Shown in pieces: positions 1 to 5,348 of a stretch of DNA of 5,396 nt. Under the pieces are notes generated by a model. It did no database searches and was not told the origin of the DNA. It saw only the letters and a list, made by a program, of their open reading frames with translations. The position numbers were made by a program, and so were the translations under genes. How positions within the stretch are numbered: the stretch's first letter is position 1; every line of letters starts with the position of its first letter. The DNA is from Cellvibrio sp. (lineage in GTDB: Bacteria; Pseudomonadota; Gammaproteobacteria; Pseudomonadales; Cellvibrionaceae): contig DQHS01000008.1 in assembly GCA_003524365.1 (NCBI GenBank), forward strand, positions 211-5,606, written 5' to 3'.

Positions 1-471
1 GCAGAAGACAAATATCCAGCAAGTAACGAACCCGCCTACAGCCCGAAAATCGCGCGTATGAGCGATGACCTGCTGCAATTTGCCGAAGCACCAAAAGATG
101 TACAAATCCTTGATGGCGGCGGCGTTCCACTGCTGGGCACCGACACCAATCGCCGCTTTTTTGAAGCTGCCTGGGTACACAAATTCAACGGCAAATATTA
201 TTTGTCCTACTCCACTGGCGACACCCACTACATCGCCTACGCGATTGGCGATACACCCTACGGACCATTCACCTACAAAGGTATTGTGCTAACTCCGGTA
301 CTGGGCTGGACTAACCATCACTCCATTGTTGAGCATCAGGGCAAGTGGTACTTGTTTTACCACGATTCACAACTATCCGGCGGCCAAGCTCATTTGCGCA
401 ATGTGAAGGTGACCGAGCTGACACACACTGACGATGGCAGCATTCAGACCGTAGATGCTTATCTCGACTAA
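1..471 (+). CDS. Glycoside hydrolase family 43 protein, C-terminal part (5' end outside window)
   Basis: The frame is open from base 1 and gives the last 156 residues of a GH43 five-bladed beta-propeller enzyme. Enzymes of this family typically release arabinose or xylose from hemicellulose side chains or xylo-oligosaccharides. Visible marks are FFEAAW, whose Glu (fragment residue 55, codon 163-165) fits the family's general acid. It is followed by GKYYLSYSTG, the GPF strand, then NHHSIV (His 106/107) with GKWYLFYHD, typical of the last blade. The catalytic base Asp and the pKa-modulating Asp should lie upstream, outside the window, as should any signal peptide. The protein stops soon after the propeller, so no C-terminal carbohydrate-binding module follows. 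An internal ATG at 58 is not a likely start because homology-like sequence continues upstream. The family call is firm. The substrate (arabinofuranosidase, xylosidase or other) cannot be decided from this fragment. Confidence 0.88.
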   Translation, partial: AEDKYPASNEPAYSPKIARMSDDLLQFAEAPKDVQILDGGGVPLLGTDTNRRFFEAAWVHKFNGKYYLSYSTGDTHYIAYAIGDTPYGPFTYKGIVLTPVLGWTNHHSIVEHQGKWYLFYHDSQLSGGQAHLRNVKVTELTHTDDGSIQTVDAYLD

Positions 472-499
472 ATTCTTCAGTTCCAGTCGATAACACAAT

Positions 500-534
500 A
501 AAACCCGGCTAGCAGGCTGCTTGTCGGGTTTTTA
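500..534 (+). terminator. Intrinsic terminator after the GH43 gene
   Basis: The arms AAAACCCG (500-507) and CGGGTTTT (525-532) pair perfectly. An inner G-T and C-G pair extend the stem, and AGC/GCT can form a smaller inner stem. The 3' arm runs into TTTTTATTT. It lies 28 bases after the GH43 stop. The A-rich 5' flank means it could also work on the other strand, but no gene needs that here. Confidence 0.85.
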
Positions 535-548
535 TTTGCATGGGGAAA

Positions 549-579
549 TTGACTTTTGTCATGCTTGGGTGAATATTAT
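549..579 (+). promoter_or_regulatory. Candidate sigma-70 promoter for the ExoP-like gene
   Basis: TTGACT (549-554) matches five of six bases of the -35 consensus. A -10-like TATTAT follows at 574-579 with a long 19-base spacer; the overlapping AATATT at 572-577 gives 17 bases but matches less well. It sits between the GH43 terminator and the next gene, where a promoter is expected. The start site would be near 586-590, at the edge of the dyad at 585-609. Confidence 0.45.
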
Positions 580-584
580 TTGGG

Positions 585-609
585 CGTCATAAAAATCATA
601 TTTATGATG
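585..609. promoter_or_regulatory. AT-rich inverted repeat, possible operator
   Basis: TCATAAA (587-593) and TTTATGA (601-607) form a perfect 7-bp inverted repeat around a 7-base centre. The arms extend outwards by one G-T and one C-G pair. It lies just downstream of the candidate promoter and about 40 bases before the start codon. That position would suit a repressor site, but no particular regulator is recognisable. Confidence 0.4.
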
Positions 610-650
610 TATTAAACCCCAATAATAACTATTCACACGAGATGACTCTC

Positions 651-1301
651 ATGCACAACCTCCTCACCAAGCTGCTTAAAGTATTGCCATCACTTGCCTG
701 TATTTGCTTCGTATCGCCGCTAACCAGCCATGCGCAAAACACACTGAACCCCAATTATTTTTATTTGGTGAAAGGGGAATTAATCGGTCGCAGTATTTCC
801 CTTGGCGACCCCAGCAATTGGTCCACGATGATACAAGGACGCGAGGGTGAATCTGCCGGTGGAAAAATTAAAGTAGCACCAACCGACTTCAAGGCCAGCG
901 GCGATGCCATCCAATTGACTTGGGCAGCGCGCAAAAAAGTACAGGGCAATCTTGGCCTCTACGGCAACGCGATCGATCTATCAAAATTTAAAGATACCGC
1001 ATCACTGACCATCGACATGCGCGTTGACGTCAAACCGGACAAAGACGTCAAAATTGGATTGGATTGCGGTTACCCTTGCCGCGCGGATGTCTCCATTAAC
1101 CGCATGATCAAAAAAATGCCCAAAGGCGAGTGGTTCTCCTTGCCACTACCGCTCAATTGCTTCAAAAGTGACAATTTTGATTTAAGTAAAATCAATGGTC
1201 CTTTTTCAATTGCAACCGAAGGTAAATTTACCGTGAGTATTACCAATATTCGTTTGGAAAAATTACCGGAGGGCGATAAAGGCTGCGCCGGACAGCCCTG
1301 A
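651..1301 (+). CDS. Secreted free-standing ExoP-type (GH3 accessory) beta-sandwich protein
   Basis: The predicted protein has 216 residues. Residues 1-28 form a signal peptide, with a basic n-region, a hydrophobic core and a likely signal peptidase I cut after SHA, before QN. The rest resembles the C-terminal galactose-binding-like domain of ExoP-type GH3 exo-glucosidases. Shared features are a linker-like start (GRSISLGD), NW near residue 57, IDLSKF, the strand DMRVDV, the DCGYPC cysteine pair (139/143), GEWFSLPLPLNCF, PFSIATEGKF and the closing strand SITNIRL. There is no GH3 catalytic domain, so it is probably non-catalytic, perhaps sugar-binding. The family match is from memory, not a search. 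ATG 651 is preferred because GAG at 639-641 is well spaced from it. ATG 642 is in frame, adds three residues and has no clear ribosome site. The gene has its own promoter region after the GH43 terminator, and its end faces lipA. No substrate can be assigned. Confidence 0.78.
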   Translation: MHNLLTKLLKVLPSLACICFVSPLTSHAQNTLNPNYFYLVKGELIGRSISLGDPSNWSTMIQGREGESAGGKIKVAPTDFKASGDAIQLTWAARKKVQGNLGLYGNAIDLSKFKDTASLTIDMRVDVKPDKDVKIGLDCGYPCRADVSINRMIKKMPKGEWFSLPLPLNCFKSDNFDLSKINGPFSIATEGKFTVSITNIRLEKLPEGDKGCAGQP

Positions 1302-1308
1302 TCTTTTT
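1281..1308. terminator. Possible bidirectional terminator between convergent genes
   Basis: GGCTG (1281-1285) and CAGCC (1293-1297) form a 5-bp stem with a 7-base loop, overlapping the last codons of the ExoP-like gene. On the + strand TTTTT follows at 1304-1308 after a 6-base gap. On the - strand the same stem is followed directly by TTTAT, which would serve lipA. The stem is short and the T-runs are imperfect, so either direction may be weak. Confidence 0.4.
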
Positions 1309-1323
1309 AGCAGGATTAAACGA

Positions 1324-2355
1324 TTAAGCCTTGGCGAAGGCGTTGATGTTGAACTCTTCGCCATGGGCTTGTTTATCGGCATGATACGAGGATCTAACCA
1401 GCGGGCCACAAGCGGCGTGTTTGAAGCCCATTTCTTCGGCGAGTTTAGTGTACTCGGCAAACTCATCGGGGTGCACGTAGCGTTCTACGGGTAAGTGATC
1501 TTTGGACGGCTGCAAATATTGGCCGATGGTGAGCATGTCGATATCGTGCTCACGCATGTGTTTCATCACTTCGATAATTTCTTCTTTGGTCTCGCCAAGG
1601 CCAACCATCAAACCAGATTTGGTTAATACATCGGGGCGACGCGCTTTGTATTGCTTGAGCAACTCAAGCGACCATTCATAGTTCGCACCGGGCCGCGCCT
1701 GACGATACAAACGCGAGACGGTTTCCATATTGTGGTTAAACACATCAGGCGCTTCTTTTTCAAGAATATCCAATGCGATATCCATACGGCCACGGAAATC
1801 CGGCACTAATACTTCCACTTGTAATTTAGGGCTGAGTTCGCGCGCTTCGCGGATACAGTCAGCAAAATGCTGAGCACCGCCATCACGCAAATCATCGCGA
1901 TCAACCGAAGTGATAACCACATATTTCAAACGCATCTCAGCAATCGCTTCGGCGAGTTTGCGCGGTTCCTGTTCGTCGAGCGGATTGGGTTTGCCGTGGC
2001 CAACATCGCAAAATGGGCAGCGACGGGTACAGATATCGCCCATGATCATAAAGGTCGCGGTGCCGCCGCTGAAACATTCACCCAAGTTCGGGCAGTTAGC
2101 TTCTTCACATACCGACGATAGTTTGTTTTTGCGCAGAATAGATTTGATGCGATCCACTTCGGGCGATGCGGGAATGCGCACGCGAATCCAATCGGGTTTG
2201 CGCTGCAAATCGGGGCGGTCGCTGGCGATCACTTTTACCGGAATACGCTCGACCTTATCGGCATCGCGCAGTTTTTCGCCCTGCTTGTAACGCTCGGTGC
2301 GTTTGACCGGTTGCAGCTCGGGGACGAAAGTAGATACGGGTGGCAGATCAGACAT
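1324..2355 (-). CDS. lipA: Lipoyl synthase (radical SAM, two Fe4S4 clusters)
   Basis: LipA inserts sulfur at C6 and C8 of octanoyl groups already attached to lipoyl domains, making the lipoyl cofactor of pyruvate and 2-oxoglutarate dehydrogenases and of GcvH. It works in the cytoplasm. The 343-residue product has every hallmark. The auxiliary-cluster motif CEEANCPNLGEC (Cys 83, 88, 94) is the sacrificial sulfur source. The radical SAM motif is CTRRCPFC (Cys 109, 113, 116). The C-terminal RSSY (321-324) supplies the serine ligand of the auxiliary cluster. VDRDDLRDGG and NHNMETV are also typical. The start at 2355 is chosen because MSDLPP begins the expected N-terminal extension and AAGAG lies about 7 bases upstream. 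The frame stays open to 2583, but that would overlap lipB by 116 bases with an unrelated sequence. It is the last gene of the ybeD-lipB-lipA set, 112 bases after lipB. Length is a little above the E. coli 321 residues because of the N-terminus. Confidence 0.97.
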   Translation of the reverse strand: MSDLPPVSTFVPELQPVKRTERYKQGEKLRDADKVERIPVKVIASDRPDLQRKPDWIRVRIPASPEVDRIKSILRKNKLSSVCEEANCPNLGECFSGGTATFMIMGDICTRRCPFCDVGHGKPNPLDEQEPRKLAEAIAEMRLKYVVITSVDRDDLRDGGAQHFADCIREARELSPKLQVEVLVPDFRGRMDIALDILEKEAPDVFNHNMETVSRLYRQARPGANYEWSLELLKQYKARRPDVLTKSGLMVGLGETKEEIIEVMKHMREHDIDMLTIGQYLQPSKDHLPVERYVHPDEFAEYTKLAEEMGFKHAACGPLVRSSYHADKQAHGEEFNINAFAKA

Positions 2356-2368
2356 AAAGAAGCTCTTT
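2356..2368 (-). promoter_or_regulatory. lipA ribosome binding site inside a small hairpin
   Basis: Read on the - strand, AAAGA-GCT-TCTTT stands directly before the lipA ATG. The best Shine-Dalgarno candidate, AAGAG, is half of a 5-bp inverted repeat whose other half touches the start codon. If the hairpin forms it would hide the ribosome site. It is A-U rich with a 3-base loop, so it would be weak alone. Confidence 0.4.
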
Positions 2369-2378
2369 GCTTTTTTCG

Positions 2379-2392
2379 GCCTCAATTGAGGC
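2379..2392. repeat. Perfect 14-bp palindrome upstream of lipA
   Basis: GCCTCAATTGAGGC reads the same on both strands and lies 23 bases before the lipA start codon. It could be an operator or a stem in the lipB-lipA transcript. It is followed on the - strand by A-residues, not T-residues, so it is not an intrinsic terminator. Confidence 0.6.
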
Positions 2393-2426
2393 ACAGAGGG
2401 AGTCGGGTAAGGGATTGTGTGACCGT

Positions 2427-2448
2427 GCGCCACCATGGATGGTGGTGC
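2427..2448. repeat. Inverted repeat in the lipB-lipA spacer
   Basis: CCACCAT (2430-2436) pairs with ATGGTGG (2439-2445). GC pairs add to the outside across one G-T position (an A-C mismatch in the lipA-sense transcript). On the - strand no T-run follows, so it is a structured spacer element rather than a terminator. Confidence 0.5.
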
Positions 2449-2452
2449 CGAG

Positions 2453-2464
2453 CCTCCAGGGAGG
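2453..2464. repeat. Small inverted repeat just after the lipB stop codon
   Basis: CCTCC and GGAGG flank a 2-base centre, three bases downstream of the lipB stop in transcript order. As RNA it could form a 4-bp stem with a 4-base loop. It is short, so it counts mainly because two further dyads follow within the same spacer. Confidence 0.35.
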
Positions 2465-2467
2465 GAT

Positions 2468-3157
2468 TTACGGCGTGTCGCACAAGCCCTTGCCCGGCTC
2501 CCGACCAGATTCAATGGCGCGCATTGTACAGGTTTCATAGCCCAATTTCCGCGCAAATTCTGCGACAAGTTGCGTCTGAACATCCTCCAGAGCAGGAGGA
2601 TTGGGCAATAAGTCTTTCATCTGCGTCATCGCCAGACCTTGGTAGCCACAGGGATTAATCCGCTGAAAGGGTGCCAGATCCATCGCCACATTCAAAGCCA
2701 AGCCATGAAAACTACAACCACGGCGCACGCGCAAACCGAGCGAGGCGATCTTGTCGCCATTCACGTAGACGCCCGGTGCATCAGGCCTGGCCGCGGATTC
2801 AATCCCGTAATACGCCAAAGTCGCCACCATAGTTTGCTCAATGGAAGTCACCAACTCCCGCACCCCGATTTTCAAACGGCGCAAATCCAGCAGCGGATAA
2901 GCCACCAACTGGCCGGGACCGTGATAAGTCACCTGCCCGCCGCGATCACTTTGCACCACCGGAATATCGCCGGGGAACAACAGGTGCTCCGCCTTGCCCG
3001 CTTGCCCTTGGGTAAAAACGGGAGGGTGTTCCACCAGCCACAACTGATCAGTAGTTTCCGGTGTGCGCTGGTTAGTGAAGTCAGTCATCGCTTGCCAGCT
3101 GGTTAGATAATCCTGCTGACCAAGGTTGATCACTTCCAAAACATGAGCAGATGACAA
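2468..3157 (-). CDS. lipB: Octanoyl-ACP:protein N-octanoyltransferase (TTG start)
   Basis: LipB takes the octanoyl chain from acyl carrier protein and attaches it to the target lysine of lipoyl domains and GcvH, the step before LipA, in the cytoplasm. The 229-residue product carries the family signature RGGQVTYHGPGQ (72-83). It also has GDKIASLG with the catalytic Lys 136, SFHGLALNV, and INPCGY with the acyl-accepting Cys 170. The start is TTG at 3157, one base after the ybeD stop. GGTGAT, a good match to the 16S 3' end, lies 5 bases before it, inside the last ybeD codons, so the two genes are probably translationally coupled. The N-terminus (LEVINLGQQDYLTSWQAM) aligns with the usual family beginning, so a much later start is unlikely. 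The final 15 residues after the conserved part are unremarkable. Confidence 0.97.
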   Translation of the reverse strand: MSSAHVLEVINLGQQDYLTSWQAMTDFTNQRTPETTDQLWLVEHPPVFTQGQAGKAEHLLFPGDIPVVQSDRGGQVTYHGPGQLVAYPLLDLRRLKIGVRELVTSIEQTMVATLAYYGIESAARPDAPGVYVNGDKIASLGLRVRRGCSFHGLALNVAMDLAPFQRINPCGYQGLAMTQMKDLLPNPPALEDVQTQLVAEFARKLGYETCTMRAIESGREPGKGLCDTP

Positions 3158-3158
3158 C

Positions 3159-3431
3159 TTACATCACCATCTTGATATTGCGGTTAACGCGCAAATCTTC
3201 GTGGATTGCGGTCAGTTGCTCGACGCCGGTAGCGGTAATCCACACTGTCACCGAGTGATAACGGCCTTTGCTGCTCTCCCGCACCGTAATGCGCGCCTGA
3301 TCAAAACCCGGCGCGTGGCGTTCCATGATCTCGACCACATAGGTATGCAACTCAGGCCCAGCTTCACCCAGCACTTTGATGGGGTAGTTTTCGCAGGGGA
3401 ACTCGATTTTTGGGGGTTGTTGTTGGGACAT
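3159..3431 (-). CDS. ybeD: YbeD / DUF493 family protein
   Basis: This is a 90-residue cytoplasmic protein of the DUF493 family (E. coli YbeD has 87 residues), a small alpha/beta fold resembling regulatory ACT-type domains. The family is often called a putative lipoate regulator only because it sits beside lipB; its actual role is not known. Family features visible are FPCENYPIKVLG (11-22), the HAPGFD turn (39-44), RESSKGRYHSVTVWI (51-65) and the closing RVNRNIKMVM. ATG 3431 is chosen because the family begins a few residues before the FPC motif. The frame continues upstream to 3515, but those extra 28 residues would span the candidate promoter. It is the first gene of the lip set; dacA, its usual upstream neighbour in enterobacteria, is absent here. 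The ribosome site is poor (ACGGG about 9 bases upstream). Confidence 0.93.
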   Translation of the reverse strand: MSQQQPPKIEFPCENYPIKVLGEAGPELHTYVVEIMERHAPGFDQARITVRESSKGRYHSVTVWITATGVEQLTAIHEDLRVNRNIKMVM

Positions 3432-3458
3432 AGAGAAACCCGTAATGAGGAGGCGTGA

Positions 3459-3487
3459 ATTATAGCGCCTAGATGGGGACAAAATCC
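3459..3487 (-). promoter_or_regulatory. Candidate promoter for ybeD-lipB-lipA
   Basis: On the - strand a perfect -10 hexamer TATAAT occupies 3464-3459. At 16-18 bases upstream only a T-rich GGATTT-like sequence is present, so the -35 box is weak; a better TTGTCC (3482-3477) is too close at 12 bases. Transcription would start near 3452 and leave a leader of about 20 bases before the ybeD ATG. Confidence 0.5.
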
Positions 3488-3552
3488 CGCATCGCAAGCC
3501 TCGAATACGGTGCAATCGGCTATTCAGCGCGAGGCATATCCGCTATTCTCGC

Positions 3553-3581
3553 CACTTGCCCAATCCCCCAGAAAATATAAT
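3553..3581 (+). promoter_or_regulatory. Candidate promoter for the RDD-SpoIIM operon
   Basis: A perfect -10 hexamer TATAAT lies at 3576-3581 within an AT-rich patch. No good -35 box is found at 16-18 bases; TTGCCC at 3556-3561 is 14 bases away, shorter than usual. The predicted start near 3588 gives a leader of about 50 bases. It stands back to back with the ybeD promoter, about 110 bases apart. Confidence 0.45.
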
Positions 3582-3638
3582 TTAAGCGACATAACCCGGC
3601 ATAGCGCTACGGCCGCCGTTGCATAAGGACAGTTGGAT

Positions 3639-4316
3639 TTGTTACTCGATACCCGCCAATCGCTCGAAACCCCGGAAGGCGCCCTGCTCCCACTGACCCC
3701 CGCTGGTTTTGGTGTGCGTGTGTTAGCGCAGATGCTGGATATCCTGATCCGCTACGGCATAGTCACTGTGCTTTTTATTGTCCTCTCCCTGCTCGGGCGC
3801 ATGGGCACCGGCATAGCGCTGATACTCGCATTTTTGCTCGAATGGTTTTATCCCGTCTTCTTTGAAGTCACCCGCCAAGGCCGTACGCCCGGTAAAAAAT
3901 GGATGGGCATCCGCGTAGTCAATGACGACGGCACACCCATCACCTTCGGCCCTTCCCTGCTGCGCAATTTATTACGCTTTGTCGATTTCCTCCCCATGCT
4001 CTACCTCACCGGCATTATCGCCAGCCTGTGCAACCGCCAATTCAAACGTTTGGGCGATTTGGCCGCCGGCAGCATGGTGATTTACGAGGCGCCGCCAGCG
4101 CGTGAACCCAGTTTTGAAGTGCGCGGCCAGTTGCCTGTACCTGCCGATTTTTCTACCGACGAACAGCGCGCGTTACTCGCATTTGCCGAGCGCAGCAAAT
4201 ATTTATCGGCCGAGCGCCAGAGCGAATTGGCAGCCATTCTCCTGCCCATTATTGGCAGCAAAGATCCGGTGATTGCCATCAAGCAAATGGCCAACACCAT
4301 GGTCGGCAAGCAGTAG
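3639..4316 (+). CDS. RDD family membrane protein (TTG start)
   Basis: An integral membrane protein of about 225 residues with an RDD domain, a family of unknown or varied function (some members are linked to ion or solute transport). Conserved marks are TPAGFGVRVLAQMLD (Arg and Asp of the first helix), LEWFYPVFFE, QGRTPGKKWMGIRVV, RNLLRFVDFLP and RLGDLAAGSMVIYE. Hydrophobic stretches at about residues 39-52 and 57-77 and around 115-132 suit three membrane segments. After residue 150 comes a cytosol-like hydrophilic tail of some 75 residues. There is no ATG near the start. AAGGA at 3625-3629 is 9 bases from TTG 3639 but only 3 from TTG 3633, so 3639 is preferred; 3633 would add two residues. 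It is the first gene of an operon with the SpoIIM-family gene 9 bases downstream. No specific substrate can be assigned. Confidence 0.88.
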   Translation: MLLDTRQSLETPEGALLPLTPAGFGVRVLAQMLDILIRYGIVTVLFIVLSLLGRMGTGIALILAFLLEWFYPVFFEVTRQGRTPGKKWMGIRVVNDDGTPITFGPSLLRNLLRFVDFLPMLYLTGIIASLCNRQFKRLGDLAAGSMVIYEAPPAREPSFEVRGQLPVPADFSTDEQRALLAFAERSKYLSAERQSELAAILLPIIGSKDPVIAIKQMANTMVGKQ

Positions 4317-4325
4317 GATGATGTA

Positions 4326-5348
4326 ATGAAACAAGGACAATTCGAACAGCTCTACCAACCACTCTGGACCGTTATGGAGCTGGAGATTATCGAGCTGGAA
4401 AAACCCGACGGCCGTCTCAAGGGCAGTGAACTGGCGAGCTTCGCCAGCCGCTATCGCCGCCTCTGCCATTTCCATGCGCTTGCAAAAGACCGTCATTACT
4501 CCAGCCATCTGGTCGATAAACTCGGCGATTTAGTCGTGCGCGGCCACCAGCAGTTGTATCGCCGCAAACAACCGTTTATGCAGCAATTCACCAGTTTTAT
4601 TGTGGCGGGATTTCCGCGCTTGGTGCGCGAGCAGCAACGCTACATTTGGTGGGCAACTGCATTGCTTTATGTTCCAGGTTTGCTGATGTTCTTAGCAATT
4701 TTGTGGCAGCCGGATTTGGTGTACACCGTCACCGCGCCCGAGCAAGTCAGTTCATTTGAAAGCATGTACGACCCTGAAAATAGCACACTCGGCAGTGCGC
4801 GTGAATCCGAAACTAATGTGCAAATGTTTGGTTTTTATATCAGCAACAACATCAGCGTGGCGTTCCGCACGTTTGCATCGGGAATTTTATTTGGCGTCGG
4901 CTCGATTTTTTTCCTCGTCTACAACGGCTTGTTGATGGGCGCCGTCGCAGGGCATTTAACCAACGCAGAATTCACGCAAACTTTTTTTACCTTTGTTGTC
5001 GGTCACGGCAGTTTCGAATTAACGGCCATTTGCATCGCTGGTGCGGCGGGTTTAAAACTCGGCTATGCATTGTTGGCACCGGGCAATCTCACACGCAAAG
5101 AATCACTTAAACGCGCTAGCCTCGTCGCCATTCAACTGGTGTACGGCGTGATTATCATGTTGGTGATCGCTGCATTTATTGAAGCATTTTGGTCGTCCAA
5201 TAATATTCTTATGCCCTGGCAAAAATATTTGGTGGGCGGATTTTTGTGGGCGCTGGTGATTGGCTATTTGGTTTTTAGTGGGCGCGGGCTAAAAAGTGAG
5301 GCATCCACTAAAAATTCGGATGGAAGAAGCGGGAGCGCACGCGAATGA
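4326..5348 (+). CDS. SpoIIM / DUF95 family membrane protein
   Basis: A 340-residue inner-membrane protein of the stage II sporulation protein M family. In Bacillus SpoIIM belongs to the engulfment complex, but this window looks Gram-negative and non-sporulating, so the role here is different and unknown. Residues 1-100 are a soluble, helical, charged domain. Membrane segments are likely at about 107-127, 181-205, 215-246, 264-288 and 301-317. The family core is MFGFYISNNISVAFRTF (167-183), GILFGVGS, YNGLLMGAVAGH (199-210) and VGHGSFELTAI (225-235). A soluble stretch of about 40 residues lies between the first two segments. The last 20 residues are hydrophilic and low in complexity. ATG 4326 has AGGA at 4315-4318, 7 bases upstream, overlapping the RDD stop codon. 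The 3' end overlaps the next gene by ATGA. Pairing with an RDD protein suggests a shared membrane complex. Confidence 0.92.
   Translation: MKQGQFEQLYQPLWTVMELEIIELEKPDGRLKGSELASFASRYRRLCHFHALAKDRHYSSHLVDKLGDLVVRGHQQLYRRKQPFMQQFTSFIVAGFPRLVREQQRYIWWATALLYVPGLLMFLAILWQPDLVYTVTAPEQVSSFESMYDPENSTLGSARESETNVQMFGFYISNNISVAFRTFASGILFGVGSIFFLVYNGLLMGAVAGHLTNAEFTQTFFTFVVGHGSFELTAICIAGAAGLKLGYALLAPGNLTRKESLKRASLVAIQLVYGVIIMLVIAAFIEAFWSSNNILMPWQKYLVGGFLWALVIGYLVFSGRGLKSEASTKNSDGRSGSARE

Noticed and set aside
651..740. Lipoprotein signal in the ExoP-like protein (SLAC)
   Set aside because: The residue three before Cys is Ser rather than a lipobox Leu-type residue, and the hydrophobic core continues past the Cys to a good SHA|QN signal peptidase I site.
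1867..2290. Open frames on the + strand across lipA
   Set aside because: They are antisense shadows of a gene with full LipA motifs and have no recognisable protein features.
2371..2392. Intrinsic terminator made of the 14-bp palindrome and the T-run at 2371-2376
   Set aside because: The T-run precedes the palindrome on the + strand and becomes an A-run after it on the - strand, so neither direction has the needed U-tract.
2356..2583. In-frame upstream extension of lipA to 2583 (76 more residues)
   Set aside because: It would overlap lipB by 116 bases, the added sequence is Arg/Pro-rich and unlike LipA, and ATG 2355 has a ribosome site and the expected N-terminus.
2639..3106. 155-codon + strand frame opposite lipB
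   Set aside because: Antisense to the clear LipB signature; composition (His/Gln/Arg-rich) is typical of a shadow frame.
3432..3515. In-frame upstream extension of ybeD to 3515
   Set aside because: The family begins at the FPC-proximal Met, and the extension would cover the TATAAT at 3459-3464.
4203..4508. Minus-strand frame across the RDD-SpoIIM junction
   Set aside because: It is antisense to both well-supported genes and resembles no protein family I know.
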